This document shows, one piece after another, positions 1-7,339 of a stretch of DNA of 14,340 nucleotides. The position numbers and the translations under genes were made by a program. The stretch spans positions 1 through 14,340 of the forward strand of contig JAXDLK010000040.1 in assembly GCA_034666665.1 (NCBI GenBank), written 5' to 3'. How positions within the stretch are numbered: position 1 is the first letter of the stretch; each line of letters starts with the position of its first letter. This stretch comes from JAXDLK01 sp034666665 (lineage in GTDB: Bacteria > Desulfobacterota > Binatia > JACPRU01). Under the pieces are notes generated by a model. That model saw only the letters and a program-made list of their open reading frames with translations. It made no database searches and was not told the DNA's origin.

Positions 1-1056
1 GATCTCGCCCGCTACATGCGCGAGGCGGTCAGCGTCTCACCGGAGCACCCGGTGCTGATCGACGGCTTCCTCGACGACGCGATCGAGCTCGACGTCGACG
101 CGGTGTCCGACGGCGACGACGTGGTGATCGGCGGCCTCATGGAGCACATCGAGCGCGCCGGCGTTCACTCCGGCGACAGCGCCTGCAGCTTGCCGCCGAA
201 GACGATTCCCGCCGCCGTTCAGGACGAGATCCGTCGCCAGACGGTGGCCTTGGCGCGCGAGCTCGGCGTCGTCGGTCTCATGAACGTGCAGTTCGCGGTC
301 AAGGATGCCGTCGTCTACATCCTCGAGGTGAATCCGCGCGCGTCGCGCACGGTGCCGTTCGTCAGCAAGGCCACCGGGCGCCCGCTCGCGAAGATCGCCG
401 CGCGGGTGATGGTCGGCCGGAAGCTCCGCGATCTCGGCGTCACGCGCGAGATCGTCCCGACCTACGTGAGCGTCAAGGAAGCGGTCTTCCCGTTCCTCAA
501 GTTCCCCGGCGTCGACACGATCCTCGGGCCCGAGATGAAGTCCACGGGCGAGGTGATGGGGATCGACGACTCGTTCGGGCTCGCGTTCGCGAAGGCACAG
601 ATCGGCGCCGGCACGATGCTGCCGCTCGCGGGCAAGGCGTTCATCAGCGTGACCGACGCCGACAAGGCCGCGATCGGTGCGATCGCGCGCCGGCTCGTGG
701 GGTCGGGCCTGACGATCGTCGCCACCCGCGGAACCGCGGATCACCTCGGCAGGCTCGGCATCGAAGTCGAGCGGGTGAACAAGGTGCACGAGGGGAGCCC
801 GCACGTCGTCGATGCGATCCTGCGCGACGAGATCGCAATGGTGATCAACACCCCGCTCGGCGCCGAGTCGGTCGAGGACTCGTTCTCCATCCGGCGAACC
901 GCGCTCGAGAGCCGCGTTCCGTACTTCACCACCGTCGCGGGAGCGGCGGCGGCCGCGGAAGGAATCGAGTACCTGAAGCGCGGCCACCTGCGCGTGCGGG
1001 CGCTGCAGGACTTCCACCGAGAGGTCGGGGGGTCGGACCCGCCTGGGGACGCGTGA
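1..1056 (+). CDS. carB: Carbamoyl-phosphate synthase large subunit, C-terminal third (5' end outside window)
   Basis: CarB makes carbamoyl phosphate from bicarbonate, ammonia (from the CarA glutaminase) and two ATP, feeding arginine and pyrimidine synthesis in the cytoplasm. The frame is open from base 1, so the gene begins upstream; about 351 of roughly 1,070 usual residues are present. Seen here: the end of the second ATP-grasp unit, including the metal/ATP-binding stretch EVNPRASRTVPFVSKATG, then from about KAFISVTDADK the C-terminal MGS-like allosteric domain, with the TRGTADHL and NKVHEG motifs and the INTPLG segment. The protein ends in the usual YLKRG...LQDFH tail. The last codon overlaps the recG start (GTGA), implying translational coupling. 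The family call is secure; only the N-terminal two thirds cannot be judged. Confidence 0.97.
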   Translation, partial: DLARYMREAVSVSPEHPVLIDGFLDDAIELDVDAVSDGDDVVIGGLMEHIERAGVHSGDSACSLPPKTIPAAVQDEIRRQTVALARELGVVGLMNVQFAVKDAVVYILEVNPRASRTVPFVSKATGRPLAKIAARVMVGRKLRDLGVTREIVPTYVSVKEAVFPFLKFPGVDTILGPEMKSTGEVMGIDDSFGLAFAKAQIGAGTMLPLAGKAFISVTDADKAAIGAIARRLVGSGLTIVATRGTADHLGRLGIEVERVNKVHEGSPHVVDAILRDEIAMVINTPLGAESVEDSFSIRRTALESRVPYFTTVAGAAAAAEGIEYLKRGHLRVRALQDFHREVGGSDPPGDA

Positions 1057-3587
1057 GGCCCGCCGACGCGATCGCCGAGCTGGTTCGCGCGACGGAGCCG
1101 CCGCTCCGGTACCTGGCGACGGCGAGATCCTTGAACCTGGCCGACGGCGGGGTTCCGACGGCGCACATCCTCGGGCTCATCGAACGGGCGATGCAGACAG
1201 GGAGGGGCAGTGAGGAGCCGCTCCAGCGGCTCCGAGATCTGTTCGCCGGTTGGCCACGGGGGAACGAAGCGGCGCTCCGCGAACGCGCCCGCCAAGGCCT
1301 CGATGCCCTCGAAGCGCTCGGGCGGCTGCAGCAGCCGACCGAGGCGTCTTCACCGCCTGCAGAATCCGTTCTGCCAAGGCAGGCCCGGGTGTCGGCGAGG
1401 ACCGTAGCCGCTGCGGCGACGGCGGCCGCAGCGCCAACGGTCGTCACGGCAGCGGCCCCCGCGTACCGGCGCACGCAGGGGCCGCTCGAGGCCGCGCTCG
1501 AGCTGCTCTCGGCGCCGGTTCAGTTCCTCAAGGGGGTCGGGCCGAAGCGTGCCGAGTGGCTCGGGCGGTTCGGTCTCGCGACCGTCGAGGACGTCCTCTA
1601 CCACGTGCCGTTTCGCTACGAGGATCGCCGCCGGCTCGCGCGGATCGCCGAGCTCGTCGTCGGCGAGGACGGCACGTGCGTCGTCGAGGTGGTGACCGCG
1701 GGGGAGAAGCAGGGCGGGCGTTCCCGCCGGATTCTCGAGGCGATCGTCCGCGACGAGACGGCTCTGATGTCGCTCACGTGGTTCCACCAGACCTCGTACT
1801 TCGCGGCGAAGCTGAAGCCGGGCATCCGCCTGGTGATTCACGGCCGGGTGCAGGGCGTGCGCGGCCGTCCGAAGATGGTTCATCCCGAGCTCGAGGTACT
1901 CGAAGGCCCGGACGAGGAAGAGCTCGGTCGGGTGGTGCCCGTCTACGAGAAACCCACCGAGATGACGGTCGGGGCCATGCGCGCGATCGTCCACTCGGCG
2001 ATGGACGAGCTCGGCGATCGCATTCCGAGCGTGCTCCCGGAGGAGATCACCGCTCGCCTCCGCCTGCTCGATCTCGCGGCCGCGCTCGGGCGGGCACACC
2101 TGCCGGACGCCGACGCCGACACCGCCGAGCTCGGCGAGCGTCGCTCCCTCGCGCATCGCTCGATCATCCTCGACGAGTTCTTCTTCTATCAGCTCGGCCT
2201 CCTGCTGCGGCGGCGCGCGATCGTCGAGGACAGCGGAATCGCCTTCGCGCCGGCCGGCCGACTGGCAGAAAGGCTCCGCGGCTCCTTGCCGTTCCGGCTC
2301 ACGGGAGCGCAGGAACGGGTGCTGGCGGAGATCCGCGTCGATCTTGCCCGGCCGCATCCGATGAACCGCCTCGTCCAGGGCGACGTCGGCAGTGGCAAGA
2401 CGGTGGTGGCGATGCTCGCCGCGCTCTCCGTGGTCGAATGCGGCTATCAGGCGGCGCTGATGGCGCCGACGGAGATCCTCGCCGAGCAACACCACGCGAC
2501 GATTACGCGCTGGCTCGAGCCGCTCGGCGTCCGGGGGGTGCTGCTGACCGGCAAGGTACAGGGGAAGCCGCGAACCGACGCTTACGCGGCGATCGCGTCC
2601 GGTGCGGCGGCGGTCGTCGTCGGCACGCAGGCGATCATCCAGGAGGGAGTGCGCTTCCATCGTCTCGGCCTCGGCATCGTCGACGAGCAGCATCGGTTCG
2701 GCGTGCTGCAGCGAAAGGCGCTCCGCGCGCTGGGAGAGAACCCGGACGTATTGCTGATGACGGCGACGCCGATCCCGCGGACGCTCGAGATGACGGTCCA
2801 CGGCGATCTCGACGTCTCCTCGCTCGACGAGCTGCCCCCGGGACGGCAGCCGATCGAGACGCGGGTGGTGCGCGAGTCCGACCGTGATTCGGCCTGGAAG
2901 CGCGTCCGCGCCGAGCTCGACCGTGGCCGTCAGGCGTATCTCGTGTTTCCGCTCGTCGAGGAGAGCGAAGCGGTCGATCTCCGCAGCGCGAAGGCGATGG
3001 CGCGTGACCTCGTGGCCGGACCGTTTCGCGGCTACCGCCTCGCGCTTCTCCACGGTCAGATGCGCAGCGACGAGAAGGACGCGGTGATGCGTCGCTTCCA
3101 GGGGGGCGATCACCAGCTGCTCGTCGCGACCAGCGTCGTCGAGGTCGGCATCGACGTGCCGAACGCGACGGTCATGGTCGTCGACCACGCGGAACAGTTC
3201 GGACTGGCTCAGCTCCACCAGCTGCGCGGCCGCGTCGGCCGGGGAGGGGAGCGCTCGTTCTGCTTGCTGATTTCTACGGGCCGGGCGGGCATCGAGGGCT
3301 ACCGCCGGCTGAAGTTCCTCGAGGGCGAGACTCGCGGCACCAAGATCGCCGAGAAGGATCTCGCGCTCCGCGGCGCCGGCGACCTCCTCGGGCTCCGGCA
3401 ATCGGGGCTCGCGCAGTTCCGCGTCGCGGATCCGATCCGTGACGTAGACATCCTGGCGGAGGCGCGCGCGGAGGCACTCCGCTTCCTCGACGCCACGGGC
3501 GGATTGCGGTCGCCGGACGTGGAGCCGATCCGGCGCGTCCTCGAGCACCGCTGGCAAGGACGGCTCGGACTCGCCGAAGTGGGATGA
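1053..3587 (+). CDS. recG: ATP-dependent DNA helicase RecG with long N-terminal extension
   Basis: RecG remodels stalled replication forks and branch-migrates Holliday junctions. Core RecG homology begins near residue 152 (LSAPVQFLKGVGPKRAEWL), followed by the OB-fold wedge domain (about 200-290) and superfamily 2 helicase motifs: Walker A GDVGSGKT at 443-450, DEQH box at 544-547, TATPIPRTLEM at 570-580, SVVEVGIDVP near 694-703 and motif VI QLHQLRGRVGR at 720-730. At 844 aa it is about 150 residues longer than E. coli RecG (693 aa). The extra N-terminus has a helical segment (about 1-95) and an Ala/Thr/Val-rich low-complexity linker (about 112-137). The GTG start at 1053 overlaps the carB stop. 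The extension could be partly non-translated if a start lies further in, but no better start is evident and the frame stays open. Confidence 0.97.
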   Translation: MRPADAIAELVRATEPPLRYLATARSLNLADGGVPTAHILGLIERAMQTGRGSEEPLQRLRDLFAGWPRGNEAALRERARQGLDALEALGRLQQPTEASSPPAESVLPRQARVSARTVAAAATAAAAPTVVTAAAPAYRRTQGPLEAALELLSAPVQFLKGVGPKRAEWLGRFGLATVEDVLYHVPFRYEDRRRLARIAELVVGEDGTCVVEVVTAGEKQGGRSRRILEAIVRDETALMSLTWFHQTSYFAAKLKPGIRLVIHGRVQGVRGRPKMVHPELEVLEGPDEEELGRVVPVYEKPTEMTVGAMRAIVHSAMDELGDRIPSVLPEEITARLRLLDLAAALGRAHLPDADADTAELGERRSLAHRSIILDEFFFYQLGLLLRRRAIVEDSGIAFAPAGRLAERLRGSLPFRLTGAQERVLAEIRVDLARPHPMNRLVQGDVGSGKTVVAMLAALSVVECGYQAALMAPTEILAEQHHATITRWLEPLGVRGVLLTGKVQGKPRTDAYAAIASGAAAVVVGTQAIIQEGVRFHRLGLGIVDEQHRFGVLQRKALRALGENPDVLLMTATPIPRTLEMTVHGDLDVSSLDELPPGRQPIETRVVRESDRDSAWKRVRAELDRGRQAYLVFPLVEESEAVDLRSAKAMARDLVAGPFRGYRLALLHGQMRSDEKDAVMRRFQGGDHQLLVATSVVEVGIDVPNATVMVVDHAEQFGLAQLHQLRGRVGRGGERSFCLLISTGRAGIEGYRRLKFLEGETRGTKIAEKDLALRGAGDLLGLRQSGLAQFRVADPIRDVDILAEARAEALRFLDATGGLRSPDVEPIRRVLEHRWQGRLGLAEVG

Positions 3588-4210
3588 CCTCGATGCCGAC
3601 GGTGGAATTCTGGTTCGAGCTCGCGAGCACGTACTCCTATCCCGCGGCGCTGCGCGTGGAGGAGGTCGCGCGCTCGTCGGGAGTGGCGGTCGCGTGGCGC
3701 CCCTTCCTCCTCGGGCCCATCTTCCAGAAGCAGGGCTGGAACGATTCGCCGTTCAACGTCTACCCGGTGAAGGGGCAGTACATGTGGCGCGACCTGGAGC
3801 GCATCTGCGCGGCGCTCGACCTGCCGCTGCGGAGGCCGTCGCGCTTTCCACGCGGCAGTCTCCTCGCGGCTCGGCTCGCCTGCTGGTTCAGCGACGAGCC
3901 CTGGGTTCCCGAGCTGGTCCGCCGGGTCTACCTGGCGAACTTCGCCGAGGATCGGGACATCTCCGACCGCTCCGTCGTGGAGTCGATCGTGCGGGCGGTC
4001 GGGCAGCCTGCGGAGCTCCTCGGTGTCGCCGAATCCGACGACGCCAAGGCGAAGCTCCGCGCCCAGACGGAACGCGCTTCGACGATCGGTCTCTTCGGAG
4101 CGCCGAGCTTCGTCGTCGGCGAGGAGATCTTCTGGGGTAACGACCGCCTCGAGCAGGCAGTTGCATGGGCTGCAGGGCCTCGGGACGGCGCCGGGAGCGT
4201 GACCGAATGA
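3584..4210 (+). CDS. DsbA-fold 2-hydroxychromene-2-carboxylate isomerase family protein
   Basis: At 208 aa this matches the length of the HCCA-isomerase/GST-kappa branch of the thioredoxin-fold DsbA family, whose founding member (NahD) acts in naphthalene catabolism with glutathione. The N-terminus VEFWFELASTYSYPAALR has the Ser-x-Tyr-Ser-Tyr signature that replaces the CxxC of true DsbA. The C-terminus has the cis-Pro loop GLFGAPSFVVGEE followed by FWGNDRLE, typical of the family. No disulfide-forming CxxC is present, so a redox DsbA role is unlikely. ATG at 3584 overlaps the recG stop (ATGA); an ATG three codons on (3593) is an alternative. No aromatic catabolism genes lie nearby, and the downstream neighbours are an SDR and an ArsC-like protein, so the true substrate is unknown; a glutathione- or thiol-linked reaction is inference. 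Confidence 0.85.
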   Translation: MTSMPTVEFWFELASTYSYPAALRVEEVARSSGVAVAWRPFLLGPIFQKQGWNDSPFNVYPVKGQYMWRDLERICAALDLPLRRPSRFPRGSLLAARLACWFSDEPWVPELVRRVYLANFAEDRDISDRSVVESIVRAVGQPAELLGVAESDDAKAKLRAQTERASTIGLFGAPSFVVGEEIFWGNDRLEQAVAWAAGPRDGAGSVTE

Positions 4211-4962
4211 CGGGATCCGAAGGGGTGATCGTGATCACTGGCGGAGGTCGGGGCATCGGCGCCGCCACGGCGCTTGAGGCGGCGAGGCGCGGTTACGCGG
4301 TGTGCGTGAACTACGTTTCCGATCGCCGGGCGGCGGAATCGGTGGTGGCGACGATCGTCGACGCGGGCGGCCGAGCGATCGCGGCTGCGGCGGACGTCGC
4401 CTCCGAGGCCGACGTCATGCGGTTGTTCGCGACGGTCGACACCGAGCTCGGCCGCCTTTCCGTGCTGGTGAACAACGCCGGCATCGTCGAGCCGCAATCG
4501 AGGCTGGACGCGATGGACGCTGCGAGGATCTCACGGGTGTTCGCGACCAACGTCCTCGGCGCGTTTCTCTGCGCCCGCGAGGCAGTGAAGCGGATGTCGA
4601 CGCTCCACGGCGGACTCGGGGGCGTCATCGTCAACCTCTCGTCCGCCGCCGCGCGGCTCGGATCTCCCGGAGAGTACGTCGACTACGCGGCATCCAAGGC
4701 TGCGATCGATACGATGACGATCGGTCTCGCGAAGGAGGTCGCTGCCGAAGGCATCCGCGTGAACGGCGTACGTCCGGGCATCATCGATACCGAGATTCAC
4801 GCGCGCGGCGGCGATCCGCATCGCGCCGAGCGCCTGAAGGAGTCGATTCCGATGAAGCGCGCCGGGCAGTCGGAAGAAGTCGCCAAGGCGATCCTCTGGC
4901 TCGCCTCCGACGAAGCGTCGTACGCGACGGGCGCCATCCTCGACGTGTCCGGCGGACGGTGA
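4207..4962 (+). CDS. Short-chain dehydrogenase/reductase, YgfF-like
   Basis: A classical NAD(P)(H)-dependent SDR of 251 aa. Seen: cofactor motif TGGGRGIG at 11-18, NNAG at 89-92, Asn115 in ATNVLGAF, catalytic Ser145/146 in NLSS, and Tyr160/Lys164 in YVDYAASKAA, with the RVNGVRPG segment after the active site. The LGSPGEYVDYAASK stretch and the C-terminal IPMKRAGQSEEVAKAILWL pattern closely resemble E. coli YgfF, an uncharacterised sugar-dehydrogenase-like SDR. Start choice: the frame opens at 4165, but ATG 4207 overlaps the previous stop (ATGA) and sits directly before the beta-strand VIVITGG, as in homologues. The substrate is not predictable. Probably co-translated with the preceding isomerase-family gene. 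Confidence 0.93.
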   Translation: MTGSEGVIVITGGGRGIGAATALEAARRGYAVCVNYVSDRRAAESVVATIVDAGGRAIAAAADVASEADVMRLFATVDTELGRLSVLVNNAGIVEPQSRLDAMDAARISRVFATNVLGAFLCAREAVKRMSTLHGGLGGVIVNLSSAAARLGSPGEYVDYAASKAAIDTMTIGLAKEVAAEGIRVNGVRPGIIDTEIHARGGDPHRAERLKESIPMKRAGQSEEVAKAILWLASDEASYATGAILDVSGGR

Positions 4963-5001
4963 CCGGATGGCACGCATCGCCCCGTGCGCTATGGGTGGCG
5001 A

Positions 5002-5361
5002 ATGGAACGTCCGATCGTCTACTTCAATCCCGGATGTGGGCAGGCGCGGGGCGCGCTGGAGATTCTCCGCGCGCGCGGCGTCGAGTTCGACGTCATCGAA
5101 TACCTGAAGACGCCGCTCGCCCGTGGCGAGCTTGAGCGGATGGTTACGATGCTCGACGCCCCGCCGGCGGAGCTCGTGCGCAAGGACAAGAGGTTCGCGG
5201 CGCTCGGCCTCGACGCCGAAGCCTATCGCACCGCGGACCAAGTCGTGACGCTCCTGCTCGAGCATCCCGAGCTGATGCAGCGGCCGGTGGTGGTGCGGGG
5301 TGGGCGGGCGGTGATCGCCCGTCCGGCCGAGAAGGTGCTCGAGTTCCTCGGCATCGAATGA
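5002..5361 (+). CDS. ArsC-like arsenate reductase family protein (glutaredoxin-dependent type)
   Basis: A 119-aa thioredoxin-fold protein of the ArsC/YfgD/Spx family. Seen: NPGCGQARGALEIL at the N-terminus, with Cys12 at the position of the E. coli ArsC catalytic cysteine; LVRKDKRFAALGL, matching the Arg60 region; and QRPVVVRGGR...IARPAEKVLEFL, matching the two arginines (94 and 107) that bind the oxyanion. It therefore retains the ArsC active-site set. It is shorter than plasmid ArsC (about 141 aa) and close to YfgD length. The frame also opens at GTG 4984, but ATG 5002 aligns with homologues. No arsB, acr3 or arsR lies beside it, so an arsenic-resistance role is not supported by context; the family also includes redox proteins of unknown function. 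It is separated from the SDR by about 40 nt. Confidence 0.88.
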   Translation: MERPIVYFNPGCGQARGALEILRARGVEFDVIEYLKTPLARGELERMVTMLDAPPAELVRKDKRFAALGLDAEAYRTADQVVTLLLEHPELMQRPVVVRGGRAVIARPAEKVLEFLGIE

Positions 5362-5645
5362 TCGTCGGCGGATCGGCGGGCGGCCGGGTCCGACCGTCGC
5401 GCGCTCTGTGGTCTTCCGTTGGTAGGGTTGCTGCCGCGGCCGGTGCCTCGTTCGCCGCGGCCGTCGTCGCCGCGATCACCCTCGCAGTCACCGACCTGTA
5501 CGTGACGGGCCACGGTCACCCGTCGCTCATGCGCGCGTGGATCGACTGGGAAGCCGGGGGAGTCCACCTGAGCCGGGCGGACGTCGGGATCTTGGCCGTT
5601 GCGATGGCGGCGGGAGTCGCTTCGTGGCAGCGTCTTCGGCGGTGA
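5358..5645 (+). CDS. Small hypothetical membrane protein (95 aa)
   Basis: I do not recognise this protein. It begins ATGA, overlapping the stop of the ArsC-like gene by 4 nt, which is the main support for translation. A basic N-terminus (about residues 10-22) precedes an Ala/Val-rich hydrophobic helix (about 22-45), followed by a short polar loop with GHGHPSLMRAWIDWE and a second hydrophobic helix (about 72-88) ending in a basic tail, so two membrane segments are likely. It directly precedes the DUF2585 membrane protein, suggesting joint function or at least co-expression. Alternative: a non-coding linker that happens to be open in a GC-rich genome, but the hydrophobic pattern and coupling argue for a real gene. 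Confidence 0.65.
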   Translation: MIVGGSAGGRVRPSRALWSSVGRVAAAAGASFAAAVVAAITLAVTDLYVTGHGHPSLMRAWIDWEAGGVHLSRADVGILAVAMAAGVASWQRLRR

Positions 5646-5682
5646 CGGCTTCGGAGCGCCGGGGCTCCACTGGCCGGGCGTG

Positions 5683-6351
5683 ATGATCGACTCGCTCGTT
5701 CCGCCGACGGTCGTGCTCGTCGCAGCCGCGGCGCTGGTGAGCGCTCGGCGGAAGTGGCTCGCCGCTCCGCCGTCCCGCGGCGTGAGCGTCGCGGATGTGT
5801 CCGTCGTCCTGGCGATCGTCACGCTCGCGGCGGTCCTCGAGCTCGCGATGGGCCGGACGCCGGTCTACCAGCACGGACCGGTGCGGCTTTGGTCCGGCAA
5901 CGTCCACAGCGATCAGAACTCGCAGCAGATCGCCGACCCCTACACCTTGACCCACGTATCGCACGGCGTGGCGCTCTACGCGCTCACGCGGCTGGCGCTC
6001 GGGCCCTCCCGCTGGTGGCTTCGCGCCACGGTCACGGTCGCGATCGAGTCGGCGTGGGAAGTTCTCGAGAACACCGATCTCGTGATCGAGCGCTATCGCG
6101 CGCAGACGATCTCGCTCGACTACTACGGAGACAGCGTCCTGAATTCCGTCTGCGACGTGCTCGCATGCTTGATCGGCTTCGGCCTCGCCGCCCGGCTCCC
6201 CACCCGCGTCACGATCATCGGTGTCGTCGTCGTCGAGGCGGTGCTCGCCTTCTGGATCCACGACAACCTGACGCTCAACGTGCTGATGCTGATTCGGCCG
6301 GTCGATGCCGTCCGCCGCTGGCAGCAGGTGGTGGTTCCGTCGGGCGGATGA
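5683..6351 (+). CDS. DUF2585 (UPF0314) family membrane protein
   Basis: A 222-aa multi-pass inner-membrane protein. It carries the DUF2585 signature motifs: a GRTP...LWSGNVHSDQNSQQIAD block, YTLTHVSHG, ESAWEVLENTDLVIERYR and LDYYGDSVLNSVCD. The many acidic and His residues in the loops next to the helices suggest an enzymatic or ligand-binding membrane protein, but the family has no established function. Hydrophobic segments are visible at roughly 9-20, 36-55, 95-105, 112-125, 155-170 and 178-195. The frame opens at a TTG (5599) inside the preceding gene; I prefer ATG 5683 (or GTG 5680), because the intervening residues are polar, Gly/Arg-rich and unlike an N-terminus. It is the last gene of the coupled run from carB, and no clear terminator follows. 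Confidence 0.85.
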   Translation: MIDSLVPPTVVLVAAAALVSARRKWLAAPPSRGVSVADVSVVLAIVTLAAVLELAMGRTPVYQHGPVRLWSGNVHSDQNSQQIADPYTLTHVSHGVALYALTRLALGPSRWWLRATVTVAIESAWEVLENTDLVIERYRAQTISLDYYGDSVLNSVCDVLACLIGFGLAARLPTRVTIIGVVVVEAVLAFWIHDNLTLNVLMLIRPVDAVRRWQQVVVPSGG

Positions 6352-6493
6352 CTCCTAACACTGGGCGAATGGGCGAATTTTTCGAGCGAGCCTCCGGGCT
6401 GTTGCGCTACCACGGCCATCATCGACACCGTTGCGCCTCGATTTCCTCGATCGGTGGCCCTCGCCTCGCGGTGAGGTTTGCTACGATGACTGA
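6352..6493. other. Intergenic region with small direct repeats
   Basis: This 142-bp gap has no open frame worth calling. It contains a perfect tandem octamer (GGGCGAAT at 6363-6370 and 6371-6378) and a second short direct repeat (CCTCGAT at 6436-6442 and 6445-6451). No rho-independent terminator with a T-tract is visible. The region marks a shift from the GC3-rich run upstream to the lower-GC3 accessory genes downstream. Confidence 0.5.
6479..6487 (+). promoter_or_regulatory. Possible extended -10 promoter element
   Basis: TGCTACGAT resembles an extended -10 (TGn followed by TACGAT). It ends 6 bases before the GTG start at 6494, so transcription from it would give a nearly leaderless mRNA. 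No convincing -35 lies 16-18 bp upstream, and no Shine-Dalgarno precedes the GTG, which fits leaderless initiation. This is inference from one motif. Confidence 0.3.
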
Positions 6494-7168
6494 GTGAACC
6501 GTGGCGAAGGTCGATCGTTCAGCGAGGAAGCGGTTCGACTGCTGTTTCAGCGCTTACGGCGTGCGCCAGCTCCACAGGCTGTGCCCGACTCGCTTCCGGT
6601 CCTTTTCTTCGGCGACTTTCTTACCGCGTCAGTTGCGACGATCGCCCTGAATCCATCGGACCAGGAATACACGACCCCCGATGGACGCCTGCTGGTGGGA
6701 GCGGGCCAGCGATTTGCTACGCTCAGCTCGCTCGTCGCCGAGCGCCGCGATGCGCTCACGGATGCGCAGTGTGCAGAGGCGATCAACTGGATGCGCGAGT
6801 ACTTCGGCGACGCGAAACCGATTTACGGTTGGTTCGCTCACCTCGAGCGGTTTCTGGAGGGAGTAGGTTTCAGTTACCGCAACGGTTCAGCAGTCCATCT
6901 CGACCTGGTGCAGGAGGCGACCGCGCCGGTATGGTCCGGATTACAGGATGATGACAAATCCGTTCTACTCGACCTTGATCTGCCGTTCCTCGACGAGCAG
7001 ATCCGCCTGAGTCACTTCGATGCGATCTTCTGCAACGGTCGCACGGTGAGCGACAATTTGTGCGCCCGGCTCGGTGTCGTCATCAGGCGCCGTGGCGAGC
7101 TCCGACGTCTTCGATGGTGGACCGGCGAGGCAACGGTCGGCGGCGAGACGAAGGTGCTCGCGGGTTGA
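6494..7168 (+). CDS. Putative uracil-DNA-glycosylase-superfamily-like protein, apparently truncated by TGA
   Basis: This 224-aa product has no family I can name with certainty. Pattern suggests the uracil-DNA glycosylase fold: a hydrophobic strand running into ALNPSDQEY (residues 51-59), which resembles the substrate-binding G-x-NP loop of UDG families; QRFATLSSL; YGWFAHLERFLEGVGFSYRNG; HLDLVQEATAPVWSGL (135-150); and FDAIFCNGRTV (175-184). The frame stops at TGA 7166-7168 after ETKVLAG, yet it continues past the stop with NHPLDRATGL and an amphipathic helix. In such families a GWN-x-PL...TG segment near the C-terminus would be expected, so the TGA looks like a mutated TGG. Third positions are visibly less GC-rich than in neighbours, pointing to horizontal gain. 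GTG 6494 is the only reasonable start. Function, if any survives, is unproven. Confidence 0.6.
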   Translation: MNRGEGRSFSEEAVRLLFQRLRRAPAPQAVPDSLPVLFFGDFLTASVATIALNPSDQEYTTPDGRLLVGAGQRFATLSSLVAERRDALTDAQCAEAINWMREYFGDAKPIYGWFAHLERFLEGVGFSYRNGSAVHLDLVQEATAPVWSGLQDDDKSVLLDLDLPFLDEQIRLSHFDAIFCNGRTVSDNLCARLGVVIRRRGELRRLRWWTGEATVGGETKVLAG

Positions 7169-7258
7169 AACCATCCACTCGATCGAGCGACAGGGCTGAC
7201 GGCCGATGCCGAGCGCGAATTTGGGCGCATGCTCGCCGCCGAGATCGGCTTGCAGTCG
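7169..7258 (+). pseudogene. In-frame remnant of the UDG-like gene after the premature stop
   Basis: Read in the same frame as the upstream gene, the bases after the TGA encode NHPLDRATGLTADAEREF and then GRMLAAEIGLQ, which looks like genuine protein (a loop plus an amphipathic helix) rather than random translation. Replacing the TGA with Trp would give a seamless G-W-N-H-P-L junction. After about 7258 the translation becomes Gly/Arg/Asp-rich and protein-like character fades. I read this as the lost C-terminus of the upstream gene. A sequencing error at the TGA is an equally simple explanation. Confidence 0.5.
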
Positions 7259-7339
7259 AGACACTCGGCGAGCTGCGGTGACGATCCAGGGAATGGGCGA
7301 AACGATCCGCGACGTGGTGCGCGCGGAGAGCGTCGAACG

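Noticed and set aside
37..1017. Long minus-strand frame opposite carB
   Set aside because: Arg/Asp/His-rich translation without motifs, fully antisense to clear CarB sequence; a typical shadow frame in GC-rich DNA.
1350..3557. 735-codon minus-strand frame opposite recG
   Set aside because: Composition is a mirror of the RecG codons, no domain pattern, and recG motifs are unambiguous on the plus strand.
4165..4206. 14-residue N-terminal extension of the SDR
   Set aside because: Arg-rich and without homology; ATG 4207 overlaps the upstream stop and abuts the first beta-strand.
3584..4210. Disulfide oxidoreductase DsbA
   Set aside because: The CxxC active site is absent; the Ser/Tyr motif fits the HCCA-isomerase branch.
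5002..5361. Arsenic resistance operon
   Set aside because: Only an ArsC-like gene is present, with no efflux pump or regulator.
6363..6378. Tandem octamer as a CRISPR or repeat array
   Set aside because: Only two copies with no spacers; too short to mean an array.
7166..7168. TGA recoding (Sec or Trp) in the UDG-like gene
   Set aside because: TGA ends many genes in the window, so the standard code applies. The position fits Trp rather than an active-site Cys/Sec, and no obvious SECIS hairpin follows.
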